From positions 1 to 40,862 of the forward strand of contig NZ_SCMU01000027.1 in assembly GCF_005503695.1 (NCBI RefSeq): a stretch of 40,862 bases of DNA. Direction: 5' to 3'. This DNA is from Sphingopyxis sp. 2PD (lineage in GTDB: Bacteria; Pseudomonadota; Alphaproteobacteria; Sphingomonadales; Sphingomonadaceae). The notes beneath the pieces are model-generated. The model did not search any database and was not told the DNA's origin. It saw only the letters and a program-made list of their open reading frames with translations. The translations under genes and the position numbers were made by a program. Below are positions 1 to 9,155 of this stretch, one piece after another (the first letter of the stretch is position 1; every line of letters begins with the position of its first letter).

Positions 1-1
1 C

Positions 2-1301
2 CTGAAGGGGAGGGGCTTAAGCGTCTCCGCCGCCGTCGACGCCCTCTCCGCCGCCCGCCGCCACCCGCGCCACCGCCCCCGCGATCCTCGCCTCGCTCCT
101 CGACCGCCTCGACGCCGACGGCCGCTATGCCTTGCTCAAGCTCGCGCTCGGCGGGATGCGCGTCGGGGTGTCGGCGCGGCTCGCGAAACAGGCGTTTGCG
201 CAGGCGTTCGACGTGGCGGTCGACGATGTCGAGGAGCTGTGGCACGCGATCCCGCCGCCCTATGCCCCGCTTTTTGCCTGGGGTGAGGGCAGGGCGGAGC
301 GCCCCGACCTTGCCGACGTGGCCTTCTTCCGCCCGTTCATGCTCGCGCATCCGCTCGAGGACGGAACGGTCGATCTCGCCGTTTATGCCGCCGAGTGGAA
401 ATGGGACGGCATCCGCGTCCAAATCGTGCGCGGCGGTGCCGAAACGCGCATCTACAGCCGCGGCGGCGAGGAGATCAGCGCCGCCTTTCCCGAACTGGTC
501 GCGGCCTTCGATCAGGATGCGGTGATCGACGGCGAACTGCTGGTGCGCGGCGAGGTGCAGGGCGGCGAAGCGGCAAGCTTCAACGCGCTGCAACAAAGGC
601 TCGGGCGCAAGACGGTGTCCAAGAAGATGCTCGCCGACTATCCGGCGTTTGTCCGCGTCTATGACCTGCTCGCCGTGGACGGGAACGATCTGCGCCCGCT
701 GCCGTGGACCGAGCGGCGTCGGCAATTGGAGGGCTTCGTACCGCGCCTCGCCGCCAGCCATTTCGACCTGTCGCAGGTGATCGAGGCGACCGACTTCGAC
801 GATCTCGCCGCGCGCCGCGCGGGCGCGCGCGACGCCGCGATCGAGGGGGTGATGCTCAAGCGCCGCGATGCGCCCTATGTCGCGGGCCGCCGCGCCGGGC
901 TCTGGTATAAATGGAAACGCGATCCGCTCACTGCCGATTGCGTGATGATGTATGCGCAGCGCGGCAACGGGCGGCGTGCAAGCTTCTATTCGGACTATAC
1001 TTTCGGCTGCTGGAGCGACGATGGCGAGCTGCTCCCGGTCGGCAAGGCCTATTCGGGCTTCACCGACGAGGAGCTGAAATGGCTCGACAAATTCGTGCGC
1101 GACAACACGCTGAACCGCTTCGGCCCGGTGCGCGAGGTCGAAAAGTCGCTGGTGCTCGAGGTCGCCTTCGATTCGATCCACGCGTCGAAGCGCCACAAGT
1201 CGGGGCTCGCGATGCGCTTCCCGCGCATCTCGCGCATCAGGCGGGACAAGCCCGCGGAGGAGGCGGATCGGATCGCGACGTTGCTGGCAATGGTGACGTG
1301 A
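2..1301 (+). CDS. ATP-dependent DNA ligase, 5' end outside window, apparent frameshift near base 56
   Basis: Seals nicked DNA using ATP. The nucleotidyltransferase motif K-W-D-G-I-R is visible, with the AMP-accepting Lys at 399-401, followed by the adenylation domain and a C-terminal OB domain ending in a basic patch. The sequence resembles the ligases annotated in alphaproteobacteria as cisplatin damage response ligase (usually about 530 residues), so roughly the first quarter lies upstream. The main frame is closed by stops at 3-5 and 18-20. From base 2 to about 55 a different frame reads LKGRGLSVSAAVDALSAA, which fits the linker expected before LASLLDRLDADGRYALLKL. Dropping one C from the CCC at 54-56 joins the two frames. 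This is either a real frameshift or a sequence error. An internal TTG at 132 gives an open frame but is unlikely to be the true start. Confidence 0.85.
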
Positions 1302-1304
1302 TGT

Positions 1305-1403
1305 CTCCCCTCCCTGCAAGGGAGGGGCTGGCGGTGGGTAGGCGGCAAAGCAAGAACGCCTGCGGCCACCCACCCCTAACCCCTCCCTTCCAGGGAGGGG
1401 GAT
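1305..1403. repeat. Intergenic inverted repeat between ligase and sodB
   Basis: The left part carries CCCCTCCCTGCAAGGGAGGGG, itself a hairpin. The right part carries ACCCCTCCCTTCCAGGGAGG, and the inner arms GGTGGGTAGG and CCACCCACCCC also pair. It belongs to the same broad family as the elements at 13434-13612, 28853-29001 and 36450-36565. It starts three bases after the ligase stop, so it may act as a terminator. No coding content is seen. Confidence 0.8.
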
Positions 1404-1498
1404 TCATGCGAAAATTTCCCCACGCAAACCTTGCAACCCGCCGCCCCGATACCGAGTTTAAGCCATCATCCCCTCTGATAAACATAATGGAGACTGCC

Positions 1499-2113
1499 AT
1501 GACGATCGCCCATCCGCCCCTGCCTTACGCTCAGGATGCGCTGGAGCCGCATATCTCGGCCGACACGCTGGCGACGCACCATGGCAAGCATCACAAGGCC
1601 TATGTCGACAAGACGAACGCCGCGATCGAGGGCACCGAACTTGCCGACAAGAGCCTTGAGGAAATCATCCACCACGCCGAAGGGTCGGGCAACAAGGGGC
1701 TGTTCAACAACAGCGCGCAGTCGTGGAACCACGCCTTTTACTGGGAAAGCCTGAGCCCGGCCAAGACCGAACCCAAGGGCGACCTCGCCGCCGCGATCGA
1801 CCGCGATTTCGGTTCGCTCGACGAACTCAAAAAGAAGCTGAAGGACACCGCGGTCAACCATTTCGCGTCGGGCTGGGCATGGCTGGTGTCGCGCGACGGC
1901 ACGCTGTCAGTGACCGACACGCATGACGCGGGAACCGAGCTGACCGCGGGCATCAAGCCTTTGCTCGTGATCGACGTGTGGGAACATGCCTATTACATCG
2001 ACCGCAAGAATCTGCGCCCGGCCTATGTCGATGCGGTGGTCGACGAACTGCTCAACTGGGATTTCGCGGCGGAGAATTTCGCGCGCGACACGACCTGGAC
2101 CTATCCGGCCTGA
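1499..2113 (+). CDS. sodB: Superoxide dismutase, Fe type
   Basis: Cytoplasmic enzyme that converts superoxide to peroxide and oxygen. It has 204 residues, the normal size. Metal ligands are visible: His27 in HHGKHH, His in NHAFYW, and Asp and His in DVWEHAYY. The NNSAQSWNH stretch places the Gln used by iron enzymes before the second His; manganese enzymes carry the Gln elsewhere. ATG at 1499 is chosen because GGAG lies six bases upstream and because family members begin close to the PPLPYA motif. An in-frame ATG at 1487 would add only four residues. It stands alone between repeat elements. Confidence 0.95.
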   Translation: MTIAHPPLPYAQDALEPHISADTLATHHGKHHKAYVDKTNAAIEGTELADKSLEEIIHHAEGSGNKGLFNNSAQSWNHAFYWESLSPAKTEPKGDLAAAIDRDFGSLDELKKKLKDTAVNHFASGWAWLVSRDGTLSVTDTHDAGTELTAGIKPLLVIDVWEHAYYIDRKNLRPAYVDAVVDELLNWDFAAENFARDTTWTYPA

Positions 2114-2120
2114 CCCGAAA

Positions 2121-2257
2121 ATCCTCCCTGCGGCGAAGCCGTGGGGAGGGGGACCGTCGCCGCAGGCGATGGTGGAGGGGCAGAGACGGTAGCGTCATCG
2201 CCCCTCCGTCAGCGCTTCGCGCTGCCACCTCCCCATCGCTTCGCGACAGGGAGGATT
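2121..2257. repeat. Family A structured repeat, copy 1 (about 137 bp)
   Basis: The ends are ATCCTCCCT and AGGGAGGAT, with inner GTGGGGAGGGGGACC and GCCACCTCCCCAT arms. It contains short hairpins with three-base loops, for example ACCGTCGCC-GCA-GGCGATGGT and CAGCGC-TTC-GCGCTG. Related copies lie at 4962-5098 (inverted) and 39049-39189. It fills most of the sodB-sdaA gap. Confidence 0.85.
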
Positions 2258-2327
2258 TGCCCGAAGCCGTAACGAAATTTGAACTGGTATCTATCGTGAT
2301 GACGGTGCCGCCTCTATAGGCGCCGTC

Positions 2328-3707
<1,380 letters not shown>

Positions 3708-3729
3708 GGGGTAGCCAAATGGGGAAGCC

Positions 3730-4236
3730 GTGCCGTTGTTTCGCCTGCTGATCCTTTTGGTCGCGACCTTTCTGGGCTTCGCAAATGCGACAGCTTGCGA
3801 GGTGGCCGACGTGCAGAAGACCCCGAAAGAAATCGATCGGAACGCGCGGCAGCAGTTTGAGAATGCTGATGGCGTGTATGAGGGGGTCATCCTCGCCAGT
3901 CCGGATGACCGTGATGGCGGGAAGTTCTTGGTAGTCAAAACTCACAAAGGGCAGGGCAGGAGCTTTCAGTTCCTTCAATTGCCCATTGCGGGCGGCTGTA
4001 TCGGCGCGCTCGGACCAAGTGGGTTGGCCGATGCTGGTTTCCTAGCGGTTTCAGCGGAATCCAGCGCTCATTTTGACGGATTGATCATGCCCCAAACAGC
4101 CGAAAGTTGGGAGCGCCAAGGGCTCGTTGATCGAGGCAGAGTCACGACCGCCAAAGTCGCAGCAGCTTTTGGTGGCTTGTTCCTTATTCTCCTTATGGGT
4201 GCGATGTGGCGCCTCAAGCGGCGAGGGCGGAAATAG
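3730..4236 (+). CDS. Small exported or membrane-anchored protein of unknown function
   Basis: This 168-residue protein starts at GTG 3730. Residues 1-20 form a hydrophobic signal segment followed by a Cys, and residues 145-160 form a second hydrophobic segment ahead of KRRGRK, consistent with a C-terminal membrane anchor. The middle (ACEVAD, GVYEGVIL, KFLVVKTHKG, GGCIG) has two Cys and a beta-rich look reminiscent of bacterial TIMP/netrin-like domains; this is a weak resemblance only. Base composition is less GC-rich than its neighbours, which suggests an acquired or fast-evolving gene. It begins 22 bases after sdaA and could be read through from it. Confidence 0.65.
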   Translation: MPLFRLLILLVATFLGFANATACEVADVQKTPKEIDRNARQQFENADGVYEGVILASPDDRDGGKFLVVKTHKGQGRSFQFLQLPIAGGCIGALGPSGLADAGFLAVSAESSAHFDGLIMPQTAESWERQGLVDRGRVTTAKVAAAFGGLFLILLMGAMWRLKRRGRK

Positions 4237-4263
4237 TCTTTTGAGCAGAGCGCGTGTGCAAGA

Positions 4264-4460
4264 TTACGCAACCTCGCTCCGCCGCAATGCCCCCGGCAAT
4301 TCCTCGCGCAATTTGTCGATCAGCAGTCGCACCTTCGGCAGCAAATGCCGCCGCTTCGGATAGAACGCCCAGATCGGTTCTTCCTGCGGCCGCAGCGGGT
4401 CGACGAGCGAGAGCGCGCGCCGCTTTGCAGACGCGGCATCACATGGAAATCGGGAGGCTG
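4264..4460 (-). pseudogene. Remnant of a LysR-family regulator, C-terminal end only, frameshifted
   Basis: On the minus strand, 4264-4413 reads LVDPLRP, EEPIWAFYPKRRHLLPKVR, LLIDKL and a stop. This is the standard end of a LysR effector domain, where a short proline-containing strand is followed by a YPxRRHLxPKVRxFIDF-like motif. Just upstream, about 4415-4460 in a second frame reads PPDFHVMPRLQSGA, which matches the preceding LPDFxVxxxLxxGxL segment of the family. The two pieces therefore need a frameshift to join. The DNA-binding domain and most of the effector domain are missing; beyond 4480 the sequence turns into nested repeats. Confidence 0.7.
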
Positions 4461-4484
4461 GCAGGCGCCAGCGTTTCACCACCT

Positions 4485-4770
4485 TCGTCACCCTGAACTC
4501 GTTTCAGGGTCCATTGCCTGCCATTTCCCTCGGCGCCGCGTTTTTGTTTCGCACAAAGACACAAAGCCACGAAGAGGTCGCGCCGACCGCGAAGCGGCTT
4601 GCCCCTGCAACGGTGCGCCAGTCGCGCCGTTGATGGAGGAATGGGCCTGTCGGCCCAAGCCCACGTCTTCGTGGCTTCGTGCCTTTGTGTGAAAAATATC
4701 TGGCGCCGCCCAAAGCGGTTGGCGCCGGGCCATGGATGCTGAAACGCGTTCAGCATGACGAAAATGATGG
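4485..4770. repeat. Nested inverted repeats beside the LysR remnant
   Basis: The outer pair is CCCTGAACTCGTTTCAGGGT near 4490-4510 and GCTGAAACGCGTTCAGCATG near 4738-4757, each a hairpin in itself. The inner pair is an A/C-rich arm at about 4550-4577 (CACAAAGACACAAAGCCACG) and its complement at 4661-4691 (CGTGGCTTCGTGCCTTTGTG). This looks like one mobile-type palindrome inserted within another. No open reading frame with protein features is present. Confidence 0.7.
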
Positions 4771-4887
4771 GCTGGCGCTCAACTCCGACGAACGGACGCA
4801 TGCCGAAAAATAGCGCTTTCCTACATTATTTCGCTGTGTCAGCCTGCAATTTCGGCACATTGACCGCCGATATTCGCGCTAGCGCTT

Positions 4888-4941
4888 AAAGCCACAAAGG
4901 ACACAATATTGACGCGCGCATGCGGGGCTTTTGTGGCTTTA
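4888..4941. repeat. Short inverted repeat related to the inner arm at 4550-4691
   Basis: AAAGCCACAAAGGACACAA is followed 20 bases later by TTTTGTGGCTTT, giving an 11-base stem. It shares the CACAAAG/AAGCCAC vocabulary of the inner arms at 4550-4691, so it is probably a shortened relative. The stretch 4771-4887 shows no gene or motif that can be supported. Confidence 0.55.
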
Positions 4942-4961
4942 GGGGCGAAGCAGCGCCGTCA

Positions 4962-5098
4962 ATCCTCCCTGTCGCGCAGCGATGGGGAGGTGGCAGCGCG
5001 AAGCGCTGACGGAGGGACGATGACGCGACGTCGCGCCCCTCCACCATTCGCTTCGCGAATGGTCCCCCTCCCCATGGCCTTTGGCCACAAGGAGGATC
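4962..5098. repeat. Family A structured repeat, copy 2, inverted
   Basis: Same element as at 2121-2257 and 39049-39189 but in the opposite orientation. Hairpins include GTCGC-GCA-GCGAT, CAGCGC-GAA-GCGCTG and ACCATTCGC-TTC-GCGAATGGT. It ends about 60 bases before the alcohol dehydrogenase start, so it lies within or next to that gene's promoter region. Confidence 0.85.
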
Positions 5099-5159
5099 AT
5101 CCGTATCTTGCATTGCCGCCGCATTTGCCTGATTGGGACGCCCGAGAAGGAGACCCGCC

Positions 5160-6272
5160 ATGAAGACCCGCGCCGCCGTTGCGTTCGAAGCGAAGAAGCC
5201 GCTCGAAATCGTCGAACTCGACCTCGAAGGCCCGAAGGCGGGCGAAGTGCTGGTCGAGATCATGGCGACGGGCATCTGTCACACCGACGCTTACACGCTC
5301 GACGGTTTCGACAGCGAGGGCATCTTCCCGAGCGTGCTGGGGCATGAGGGCGCGGGCGTGGTGCGCGAGGTCGGCGTGGGCGTCACCAGCGTGAAGCCTG
5401 GCGACCATGTGATCCCGCTCTACACGCCGGAATGCCGCCAGTGCAAAAGCTGCCTTTCGGGCAAGACCAACCTCTGCACCGCGATCCGCGCGACGCAGGG
5501 CAAGGGGCTGATGCCCGACGGCACGACGCGCTTTTCGTACAAGGGCCAGCCGATCTTCCATTATATGGGCTGCTCGACCTTCTCGAACTTCACCGTGCTG
5601 CCCGAGATTGCGGTCGCGAAGATCCGCGAGGACGCGCCCTTCCAGAGCGCGTGCTATATCGGCTGCGGGGTGACCACCGGCGTCGGCGCTGTGACCAACA
5701 CGGCCAAGGTCCAAGTCGGCGACAATGTGGTGGTGTTCGGGCTCGGCGGGATCGGGCTCAACGTGCTCCAAGGCGCGCGGCTCGCGGGCGCCAACAAGAT
5801 CATCGGCGTCGACATCAACCCCGATCGCGAGGAGTGGGGCCGCAAGTTCGGGATGACAGACTTCCTCAACACCAAAGGCATGAGCCGCGAAGACACGGTT
5901 GCCGCGATCGTCCAGATGACCGACGGCGGCGCCGACTACACCTTCGACGCGACGGGCAATACCGAAGTGATGCGCACCGCATTGGAAGCGTGCCATCGCG
6001 GCTGGGGCACCTCGATCATCATCGGCGTTGCCGAGGCGGGCAAGGAGATCGCGACGCGGCCGTTCCAGCTGGTCACCGGCCGCAACTGGCGCGGCACCGC
6101 CTTCGGCGGCGCCAAGGGCCGCACCGACGTGCCGAAGATCGTCGACATGTATATGACCGGCAAGATCGAGATCGACCCGATGATCACCCACGTCATGGGG
6201 CTGGAAGAGATCAACAAGGGCTTCGACCTGATGCATGCGGGTGAGAGCATCCGTTCGGTGGTAGTCTTCTAA
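5160..6272 (+). CDS. frmA: S-(hydroxymethyl)glutathione dehydrogenase (class III alcohol dehydrogenase)
   Basis: Oxidises the formaldehyde-glutathione adduct to S-formylglutathione with NAD; cytoplasmic. The protein is 370 residues, as expected. Catalytic zinc ligands are Cys40 ([12 protein letters not shown]), His62 (GHEGAG) and Cys169 (IGCGVTTG). The structural zinc site is Cys92, 95, 98 and 106. The nucleotide-binding GLGGIGLN motif follows. ATG 5160 is preceded by AAGGAG at the correct distance. S-formylglutathione hydrolase, the next step, lies 2 kb downstream on the same strand, with a formyl-THF deformylase between them, so the region forms a formaldehyde/formate module. Confidence 0.95.
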   Translation: MKTRAAVAFEAKKPLEIVELDLEGPKAGEVLVEIMATGICHTDAYTLDGFDSEGIFPSVLGHEGAGVVREVGVGVTSVKPGDHVIPLYTPECRQCKSCLSGKTNLCTAIRATQGKGLMPDGTTRFSYKGQPIFHYMGCSTFSNFTVLPEIAVAKIREDAPFQSACYIGCGVTTGVGAVTNTAKVQVGDNVVVFGLGGIGLNVLQGARLAGANKIIGVDINPDREEWGRKFGMTDFLNTKGMSREDTVAAIVQMTDGGADYTFDATGNTEVMRTALEACHRGWGTSIIIGVAEAGKEIATRPFQLVTGRNWRGTAFGGAKGRTDVPKIVDMYMTGKIEIDPMITHVMGLEEINKGFDLMHAGESIRSVVVF

Positions 6273-6282
6273 CCCTTATTTT

Positions 6283-6371
6283 CCGTTCGCCCCGAGCTTG
6301 TCGAAGGGCCGCTCTTGCTTCATGCGGCGGCCAAGGAAAGAACGGTGCTTCGACAGGCTCAGCACGAGCGG
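6283..6371. repeat. Family B inverted repeat
   Basis: The arms are CGAGCTTGTCGAAGGGCC (6293-6310) and GTGCTTCGACAGGCTCAGCA (about 6345-6364), with outer CCGTTCG and CGAGCGG pieces. The same core is found at 32801-32859. It lies between frmA and purU and may weaken read-through between them. Confidence 0.8.
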
Positions 6372-6400
6372 TTGTGGGGGTGCGCCGAGGGAGGAAGAAA

Positions 6401-7261
6401 TTGACCGGACCCTATGTCCTGACCTTCAGCTGCGTCGACGCGGTGGGGATCGTGGCCGCAGTCACCGGGCTGCTGGCGGAGCGCGACGGCTTCATCCTCG
6501 ACAGCCAGCAATATGCCGACCTCGATTCGGGGCGCTTTTTCATGCGCGTCGAATTTCGCGGCGCGGGGCCGCGCTTTCCCGAGGGGTTGGCGGGGGTGCA
6601 GGCAGCCTTCGCCCCGATCGTCGAGCGTTTTCAGATGGACGCGCGGATCAGCGACAGCGCCGCAAAACCGCGCTTCGTGATCGCGGTGTCGCAGGGCAGC
6701 CATTGCCTCAACGACCTGCTCCACCGCTGGTCGACCGGCAATCTCGCGATTGACATCGTCGCGGTGGTGTCGAACCACGAACATCAGCGGCGGCTGAGCG
6801 AATGGCACGGCGTACCGTTCCACCATTTCCCGGTCAGCGACGCCAATCGCGCCGACCAGGAAGCGCGCATCCTGGATTTGATGGCGCGCAGCGACGCCGA
6901 ATATCTGGTGCTGGCGCGCTATATGCAGGTGTTGTCGCAGGACTTGTCGGCGAAGCTGGCCGGGCGCTGCATCAACATCCACCACAGCTTCCTCCCCGGT
7001 TTCAAGGGCGCCAAGCCCTATCACCGGGCGCAGGAACGCGGGGTCAAGCTGATCGGTGCGACCGCGCATTTCGTCACCAGCGACCTCGACGAAGGGCCGA
7101 TCATCGAACAGGCGGTCGAGCGTGTCGATCACCGCGACAGCGTCGAGGATCTCATCCGCATCGGCCGCGATGTCGAGGCGCAGGTGCTGGCCAAGGCGGT
7201 ACGCTGGGTCGCCGAACAGCGGGTGCTGATCGACGGGCGCAAGACCGTGGTGTTTCGCTGA
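6401..7261 (+). CDS. purU: Formyltetrahydrofolate deformylase
   Basis: Hydrolyses 10-formyl-THF to formate and THF. An N-terminal ACT domain (about residues 1-80, VLTFSCVDAVGIVAAVTGLL) precedes a formyltransferase-fold domain. The catalytic Asn-His and Asp are seen in NIHHSFLPGF and LDEGPII. A TTG at 6401 is preferred because GGGAGG lies six bases upstream, giving 286 residues, the usual family length; an in-frame GTG at 6374 lies inside the upstream repeat. Its position between two glutathione-formaldehyde genes suggests a role in one-carbon balance and formate release as well as purine supply. Confidence 0.92.
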   Translation: MTGPYVLTFSCVDAVGIVAAVTGLLAERDGFILDSQQYADLDSGRFFMRVEFRGAGPRFPEGLAGVQAAFAPIVERFQMDARISDSAAKPRFVIAVSQGSHCLNDLLHRWSTGNLAIDIVAVVSNHEHQRRLSEWHGVPFHHFPVSDANRADQEARILDLMARSDAEYLVLARYMQVLSQDLSAKLAGRCINIHHSFLPGFKGAKPYHRAQERGVKLIGATAHFVTSDLDEGPIIEQAVERVDHRDSVEDLIRIGRDVEAQVLAKAVRWVAEQRVLIDGRKTVVFR

Positions 7262-7311
7262 CAAGGCTGGCACAAGATCGGTATCGATTCGCAACGAAAA
7301 GGGAGAGAGCG

Positions 7312-7689
7312 GTGTATAGTCACAATATGGTCGGCACGAACGACGTCGCGAAAGCGAAAGCCTTTTATGACGCGACCTTCCAGGCGATCGGCGGCAAGCC
7401 GGGGATCGAGGACGACAAGGGCCGCTTGATCTATATGCACAATGGCGGATTGTTCCTCGTCACCCCGCCGATCAACGGCGAGCCCGCAACGGCTGGCAAC
7501 GGCTGCACCATCGGTTTCGCGATGGAGGACGAGGCGCAGGCGAAGGCATGGCACGACGCCGGCGTCGCGGCGGGCGGCACCAGCATCGAAGACCCGCCGG
7601 GTGTGCGCGAGGGCGGTTTCGGCAAGCTGTACCTCGCCTATCTGCGCGATCCCGACGGCAACAAGCTGTGCGCGCTGAAGCGTCTGTAA
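7312..7689 (+). CDS. VOC-superfamily (glyoxalase/bleomycin resistance-like) protein
   Basis: This 125-residue single-domain protein has the paired beta-alpha-beta-beta-beta layout of the vicinal oxygen chelate fold: an N-terminal VAKAKAFYDATF helix, GFAMEDEAQAKAWHDAGVAAGG in the second half and the closing YLRDPDGNKLCAL. The DPDGN turn is the family signature. His4 or His5 near the start and a Glu in the last strand are possible metal ligands, but the C-terminal Glu is not obvious, so catalytic activity is uncertain. The start is GTG 7312 behind GGGAGAG. Substrate unknown; its place among glutathione-formaldehyde genes hints at aldehyde or thiol-adduct handling, which is inference. Confidence 0.8.
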   Translation: MYSHNMVGTNDVAKAKAFYDATFQAIGGKPGIEDDKGRLIYMHNGGLFLVTPPINGEPATAGNGCTIGFAMEDEAQAKAWHDAGVAAGGTSIEDPPGVREGGFGKLYLAYLRDPDGNKLCALKRL

Positions 7690-7710
7690 GCCGCAGCTGA
7701 AAGATTGACG

Positions 7711-8214
7711 ATGCGCGGCGAAGCGGGATTGCTGGCGGACCTCGGCACGCTCGCCATCCCCTTCGCCGCGCACGAACATGATGCGGTGTTCACGGTTGCG
7801 GAGAGCGATGCGGTGAACGCCGATATTCCCGGCGCGCATACGAAAAACCTGTTCCTGAAAGATAATGGCGGCGCCTTCTGGCTCGTCACCGTGCCGTCGG
7901 AGGCGCGCGTCGACCTGAAGGCACTGCCCGCGGCGATCGGCAGCAAGCGGGTGAGCTTCGGCAAGGCCGACGACATGGACCGGCTGCTCGGCATCGCCCC
8001 GGGATCGGTCACCCCACTCGCCGCGATCAATGCGGTACCGGGCAGCATCACCGTCGTGCTCGACCAGGGGTTGGCGGCGGCCGACCGGGTGAATGTCCAT
8101 CCACTGCGCAATACCGCGACGCTGGGGCTGTCGGGCGGATCGATCCTCGACCTCTTGCGTCATTGGGGGCATGATCCGGTGATTGTCCCCATTCCCGTTC
8201 AGGAAATCGCATGA
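7711..8214 (+). CDS. YbaK/ProX-type aminoacyl-tRNA editing protein (PrdX-like)
   Basis: A 167-residue free-standing editing domain of the prolyl-tRNA synthetase-associated family, expected to hydrolyse mischarged Ala-tRNA(Pro) or similar. Visible features are GAHTKNLFLKD, containing the Lys used by the family, then GSVTPLAAIN and the VNVHPLRNTATLGLS segment. ATG 7711 is used; TTG at 7705 is an alternative two residues longer. Its TGA overlaps the ATG of the next gene by four bases, so it is translationally coupled to S-formylglutathione hydrolase. Confidence 0.88.
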   Translation: MRGEAGLLADLGTLAIPFAAHEHDAVFTVAESDAVNADIPGAHTKNLFLKDNGGAFWLVTVPSEARVDLKALPAAIGSKRVSFGKADDMDRLLGIAPGSVTPLAAINAVPGSITVVLDQGLAAADRVNVHPLRNTATLGLSGGSILDLLRHWGHDPVIVPIPVQEIA

Positions 8215-9059
8215 CCCTCGAAACCGTCTCCACCGTCCGCAGTCATGGCGGCACACAGGGCGTGTACAAGCACGCGAGTACGACCACTGGCACCGATATG
8301 ACCTTTGCCGTGTTTGTCCCCGACCATGAAGAAGGCGCGTGCCTTCCGGTGCTCTGGTATCTGTCGGGGCTGACCTGCACCCACGCCAATGTGATGGAAA
8401 AGGGCGAATATCGCGCCGCCTGCGCCGAGCATGGGGTGATCTTTATCGCGCCCGATACGTCGCCGCGCGGCGAGGGTGTTCCTGACGATCCCGACGGGGC
8501 GTGGGATTTCGGGCTGGGCGCTGGGTTCTACGTCGATGCGACCGAGGAACCATGGGCGAAACATTACCGGATGCGCTCCTATGTCGAGGACGAGCTGCCC
8601 TCACTGATCCTGCGCAATTTCCCGAGCGCCGACCTGACGCGGCAGGGCATTACCGGCCATTCGATGGGCGGGCATGGGGCTCTGACCATCGGGCTGCGCA
8701 ATCAGGATCGTTTCCGCTCGGTGTCGGCCTTTTCGCCGATCGTCGCGCCGTCGCAATGTCCGTGGGGCGAAAAGGCGTTTGGCAACTATCTCGGCGCCGA
8801 CCGTGAGGAATGGCAGGCCTATGATGCGTGCGCGCTACTCGACCAAGGGCTGCGCGTGCCCGACCTGCTCGTCGATCAGGGCGACGCCGATAATTTCCTG
8901 ACCGAACAGCTGAAGACCGAACTGCTGATCGCGGCGTGCGAACGCGCGGGGCAAAAGGCCGAGATCCGGATGCAGCCGGGATATGACCACAGCTATTATT
9001 TCATCTCGACCTTCATGGCCGAGCATGTCGCGTGGCATGCGGAGCGGTTGCAGGCTTAG
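8211..9059 (+). CDS. frmB: S-formylglutathione hydrolase
   Basis: Splits S-formylglutathione into formate and glutathione, the second step of formaldehyde detoxification. The 282-residue alpha/beta hydrolase (esterase D family) has nucleophile Ser151 in GHSMGGHG, an acid Asp in DQGDADNF (about 227) and His260 in GYDHSYYF. The YLSGLTCTHANV motif is typical of the family. It overlaps the preceding editing-domain gene by ATGA and ends at a strong palindrome. Together with the dehydrogenase at 5160 it completes the glutathione pathway. Confidence 0.95.
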   Translation: MTLETVSTVRSHGGTQGVYKHASTTTGTDMTFAVFVPDHEEGACLPVLWYLSGLTCTHANVMEKGEYRAACAEHGVIFIAPDTSPRGEGVPDDPDGAWDFGLGAGFYVDATEEPWAKHYRMRSYVEDELPSLILRNFPSADLTRQGITGHSMGGHGALTIGLRNQDRFRSVSAFSPIVAPSQCPWGEKAFGNYLGADREEWQAYDACALLDQGLRVPDLLVDQGDADNFLTEQLKTELLIAACERAGQKAEIRMQPGYDHSYYFISTFMAEHVAWHAERLQA

Positions 9060-9061
9060 GC

Positions 9062-9151
9062 GTCGCCCCCGCGAAGGCGGGGGCCGCTGTCGGCCTTGAT
9101 CTTCCTCGCTGCATAAACCTCCGGCGGCCCCCGCCTTCGCGGGGGCGACGG
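9062..9151. repeat. Palindromic repeat, likely bidirectional terminator
   Basis: CGTCGCCCCCGCGAAGGCGG at 9061-9080 is mirrored by a complementary copy at about 9126-9150, and each copy can also form its own CCCCGC-GAAG-GCGGGG hairpin. It sits precisely between the convergent genes frmB (plus) and quinone reductase (minus), where a two-way terminator is expected. There is no long T run. Confidence 0.75.
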
Positions 9152-9155
9152 TTGG

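Noticed and set aside
4264..4491. Intact 75-residue gene on the minus strand
   Set aside because: The C-terminal part is the tail of a LysR protein and the first 26 residues are out-of-frame or repeat-derived sequence.
4485..4770. Insertion sequence
   Set aside because: Inverted repeats are nested, but no transposase frame or target duplication could be seen.
6374..6400. Earlier GTG start for purU
   Set aside because: It lies at the repeat edge without a ribosome site, whereas TTG 6401 has GGGAGG at the right distance and gives the usual protein length.
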